A stretch of 8,079 bases of DNA from Verrucomicrobiota bacterium (lineage in GTDB: Bacteria; Verrucomicrobiota; Verrucomicrobiia; Limisphaerales; UBA1096). The stretch lies in the NCBI GenBank assembly GCA_003972865.1, contig QOAX01000186.1:1-8079 (forward strand), in the 5' to 3' direction. The notes below the pieces were generated by a model. That model ran no database searches. It was not told where the DNA came from and was given only the letters and a program-made list of their open reading frames with translations. Both the position numbers and the translations under genes were made by a program. How positions within the stretch are numbered: the first letter of the stretch is position 1; each line of letters begins with the position of its first letter. Of this stretch, positions 6,443-8,079 are shown in pieces.

Positions 6443-6468
6443 CGCCTGGCCAAGCGCGCAGGTTGATA
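6441..6468 (+). promoter_or_regulatory. Repeat half-site joined to a -35-like box before the DUF3472-like gene
   Basis: The 18-base repeat (6441-6458) overlaps the stop codon of the large propeller gene. GCCAAGCG (6449-6456) is followed after 6 bases by TTGATA (6463-6468), the same spacing as at the 1154 promoter. The -10 is unclear: GAGATT (6488-6493) is 19 bases downstream, longer than ideal. The arrangement is seen; promoter activity is uncertain. Confidence 0.35.
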
Positions 6469-6526
6469 CACAGGGAAGATCATTTTTGAGATTCATTTTC
6501 CCGTGAATTTCGTCAGGGTGTGCGTC

Positions 6527-6539
6527 CGGGATTATCCCG
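6527..6539. promoter_or_regulatory. Palindrome CGGGATTATCCCG just before the DUF3472-like start
   Basis: Two 6-base arms (CGGGAT and ATCCCG) flank a single central T and end 5 bases before ATG 6545. The 1-base centre suits a DNA-binding dimer better than an RNA hairpin, so an operator is possible. Two looser inverted repeats lie upstream: ATTCA/TGAAT (6491-6495, 6504-6508) and GGGAA/TTCCC (6473-6477, 6498-6502). Confidence 0.35.
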
Positions 6540-6544
6540 TCAAA

Positions 6545-7171
6545 ATGAAATCGTTTTCTCTCCTGCTTGCCTGTGCCGTGATGGCGACCGTCCCTGTCCA
6601 CGGAGAAGACGCTTCGGCCAAGCACCTCAAGCCGACGCCGTGGCACTTGATCGATACCTGGTGGAACCTTGGGCAGGATCACGAGTTCGAGAGTTACTCG
6701 ATCGATGTCACGATCAGCGATGAGGTGCCGGCGTCGGTTAATTTATACATCGCCCCAATCGGCTTGGGGCATCTGAACAAGACGCCGTTCTACGGCGGAA
6801 TCCAGACGCAGGCCGACGGCTACCAGAAAAAGGACCGGCGGCTGCGCAAGATCGGCCCCGGTTATCTGATGTCGATGTGGGGGCAGCGCGGCCACGACGC
6901 GATCCGGCCGTCGCAGGGCGGCTTCTGCCAAAGCTCCGGGCACGAGGGCGACTTCGTCAGCGTGCGCCGGCCCCATGCCTGGACCAAGGGCCGCTACACT
7001 TACCGCATCACGCAGATGGACCGGGAGGTCGTCGACGGCAAGCCGCAAACCTGGGTGGGGGCGTTTGTCTATTCGCACGAGAAGGACGAAAACATCTTCA
7101 TCGGCGCCCTGCGTTTCCCCGGCGAGAAGCTGGTGCTCTCGCGGAGCGTGGCCAACTTCGTCGAGATTTAA
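6545..7171 (+). CDS. Secreted DUF3472-like protein, truncated by in-frame TAA
   Basis: ATG 6545 begins a Sec signal peptide, MKSFSLLLACAVMATVPVHG (1-20), cleaved probably before ED. An upstream in-frame GTG at 6503 would bury this behind 14 extra residues. No clear Shine-Dalgarno sequence is visible. The mature part looks beta-rich: HLIDTWWNLG, YSIDVTISDE, then FYGGIQTQADGY, GPGYLMSMWG, GGFCQSSGHEGDFVSVR, WTKGRYTYRI, and TWVGAFVYSH. These resemble DUF3472-type jelly-roll proteins, which are common beside carbohydrate genes in this bacterial group; the family call is from memory of the pattern and is tentative. The frame stops at TAA 7169-7171 after NFVEI, yet the same frame continues at once with a plausible C-terminal domain to 7396. 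Either the gene is recently broken, the stop is a sequencing error, or two products are made. Confidence 0.7.
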   Translation: MKSFSLLLACAVMATVPVHGEDASAKHLKPTPWHLIDTWWNLGQDHEFESYSIDVTISDEVPASVNLYIAPIGLGHLNKTPFYGGIQTQADGYQKKDRRLRKIGPGYLMSMWGQRGHDAIRPSQGGFCQSSGHEGDFVSVRRPHAWTKGRYTYRITQMDREVVDGKPQTWVGAFVYSHEKDENIFIGALRFPGEKLVLSRSVANFVEI

Positions 7172-7396
7172 GGGCGCGTGATTCCGGTGGAGAAAATCCC
7201 GCAAGTGACGGTCACATTCAGCAACCCGACGGTCAACGGCAACCCGATAAAGAACGCCTCTGCGTTTGCGATCTACCCCGATGGCGTCCCCGATTATGCC
7301 AATGCCACCGCAGTAAGCGGCGCGCTGGTGATCCGGGTGGATGAGGAGGTTGCGAACCGGACCAAGCGCCGGGTTCGGTTGCTGCCCGCTGAGTAA
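7172..7396 (+). pseudogene. C-terminal remainder of the DUF3472-like gene, in frame after the TAA
   Basis: The 74 codons after TAA 7169-7171 stay in the same frame and read GRVIPVEKIPQVTVTFSNPT, then VNGNPIKNASAFAIYP, ALVIRVDEEV and a basic end RTKRRVRLLPAE before TAA 7394-7396. Codon use is as G/C-rich in third position as upstream, so selection on this protein lasted until recently. GTG 7178 is the only early start codon; AAGGG (7170-7174) is only 3 bases before it, too close for a normal ribosome binding site, although stop-restart coupling is conceivable. A Tyr codon (TAT or TAC) in place of TAA would restore one 283-residue protein. Confidence 0.6.
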
Positions 7397-7406
7397 GAGG
7401 AATGGG

Positions 7407-7424
7407 ACGCAGATGAACGCAGAT
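7407..7424. repeat. Short direct repeat ACGCAGAT x2
   Basis: ACGCAGAT at 7407-7414 and 7417-7424 are separated by GA. This "acgcagatgaacgcagat" pattern is, from memory, a frequent intergenic repeat in Verrucomicrobia and some other phyla. Confidence 0.5.
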
Positions 7425-7465
7425 TGTGGGGATTAGAATTGGATTCCTGCCGACTTGCGATCCGC

Positions 7466-7494
7466 TTGAAACTGAAAACTGAAAACTTGAAACT
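7466..7494. repeat. Low-complexity AACTGAAA-type repeat
   Basis: Imperfect tandem units of TGAAACT / GAAAACT, A-rich and unlike the surrounding GC-rich DNA. It lies between the convergent DUF3472-like and regulator genes. Read on the minus strand it is T-rich and follows the regulator's stop codon. Confidence 0.5.
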
Positions 7495-7495
7495 C

Positions 7496-7511
7496 CCCCG
7501 TCAGTGCGGGG
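7496..7511 (-). terminator. Possible weak terminator of the regulator gene
   Basis: CCCCG (7496-7500) and CGGGG (7507-7511) form a 5-bp stem around a 6-base loop that contains the regulator's stop codon (7501-7503). On the minus strand T-rich sequence follows only after several bases, so termination here is uncertain. Confidence 0.25.
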
Positions 7512-8079
7512 CGGGGTGGTAGTGTTTGCGGTAGTCCTTCGGCGCGAAGCCGGTTTCACGCTTGAAGAAACGGGTCAACTCTTCCGGACTCTCGAAGCGC
7601 ATCTCGCGGGCAATCTGGCTGATTTTGTTGCCTGAGTTCTTGAGTAGCGCCTGTAGCCGGGCCAGGCGGACGCGCTTGATTTCCTCCTTGGGCGTGTGGC
7701 CCATCTGCTTCAGGAAATTCTTGTTGAATCCCGAGTGGGACAGCCGGCTTCGCGAGACGATCTCGGAAACACGAATCGGGTAAACCGGCGCCCGGCTCCG
7801 GATGTGATGCACCGCCTCGGCCACGACGGGGTCGTCCACGTCGAGGGTGTTGGTGGACTCGCGGGCGACGAGCTCGTGGATGGGGATCGGCATCACGTAA
7901 TCGTCGGCGACCCTGGCCCCGCGCATCATCGTGGAGAGCAGGCTCGCCGCCTGGTAGCCAACGCGCTCGCCGGGGTACGCCACGCTGGAGAGCGGCGGTG
8001 TGCAGATTTGGCAGAACACCTCGTCGGCGTTGGTGCCCATCACGGCAACCTCCCCCGGCACGAGGATGCCCTGCTCGTT
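7501..8079 (-). CDS. XylR-type AraC-family regulator, C-terminal part
   Basis: The frame is open from the window edge to TGA (7501-7503), giving 192 visible residues; the true start lies beyond 8079, and an internal GTG at 8061 is only a codon. Residues 1-75 are the end of a LacI/periplasmic-binding-like sensor domain: GILVPGEVAVMGTNADE, then PPLSSV (28-33) and RVGYQAASLLSTMMRG, followed by ARESTNTLDV. The last 100 residues are an AraC DNA-binding domain with two helix-turn-helix units: IRVSEIVSRSRLSHSGFNKN and KISQIAREMRF, then LTRFFKRETGFAPKDYRK. This combination matches XylR-like regulators that bind a sugar and activate catabolic genes. The first unit (LSHSGFNKNF) departs from the usual SRR-x-L-x-R-x-F. 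It converges on the DUF3472-like gene, so its targets need not be in this window. Confidence 0.88.
   Translation of the reverse strand, partial: NEQGILVPGEVAVMGTNADEVFCQICTPPLSSVAYPGERVGYQAASLLSTMMRGARVADDYVMPIPIHELVARESTNTLDVDDPVVAEAVHHIRSRAPVYPIRVSEIVSRSRLSHSGFNKNFLKQMGHTPKEEIKRVRLARLQALLKNSGNKISQIAREMRFESPEELTRFFKRETGFAPKDYRKHYHPAPH

Noticed and set aside
6503..6544. GTG 6503 as start of the DUF3472-like gene
   Set aside because: ATG 6545 begins a textbook signal peptide; the extension is charged and would displace it.
1..8079. CRISPR arrays, tRNA or rRNA genes, transposase genes
   Set aside because: No regularly spaced repeat-spacer pattern, no cloverleaf or rRNA-like segment, and no transposase or integrase motifs were seen on either strand.

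Overview
The window is GC-rich (my estimate is low 60s %), densely coding bacterial DNA. The gene content suggests a heterotroph of the Planctomycetes-Verrucomicrobia-Chlamydiae group, more likely Verrucomicrobia. It carries large exported PQQ-like beta-propellers of the type common there, a Tat-exported Gfo/Idh/MocA oxidoreductase, a DUF3472-like secreted protein and a XylR-type AraC regulator. This placement is inferred from family knowledge; there is no rRNA or other marker gene in the window.

Layout: the 3' part of a PQQ-like propeller gene (1-1127, +); a well-formed sigma70-like promoter and a leader with an inverted repeat; a Tat-signal Gfo/Idh/MocA dehydrogenase (1262-2722, +); a strong hairpin-plus-T-run terminator made of two copies of a palindrome (2745-2784); a small unrecognised gene with a TTG start (2817-3206, +); a second promoter placed so close to the next ATG that the mRNA may be leaderless; a 1055-residue exported double propeller with an embedded, degenerate methyltransferase-like domain (3275-6442, +); a secreted DUF3472-like gene split by one in-frame TAA (6545-7171 and 7172-7396, +); a short intergenic stretch with low-complexity repeats; and, convergent, the C-terminal part of a XylR/AraC-type regulator running off the window (7501-8079, -).

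The exported propellers, the oxidoreductase and the DUF3472-like protein fit sugar or polysaccharide use outside the cytoplasm, and the regulator resembles sugar-sensing XylR proteins. No substrate can be named. The + strand genes have their own promoter or terminator signals, so they look like neighbours rather than one operon.

The most unusual feature is an iterated palindrome. The 10-mer CTTGGCCAAG occurs 8 times exactly, with many one-sided relatives (GGCCAAGCG, CGCTTGGCC). Copies lie in coding sequence in two reading frames, in the terminator, and, as degenerate half-sites, directly upstream of the -35 boxes of up to three putative promoters. It behaves like a highly iterated palindrome of the cyanobacterial HIP1 kind that has also been built into expression signals.
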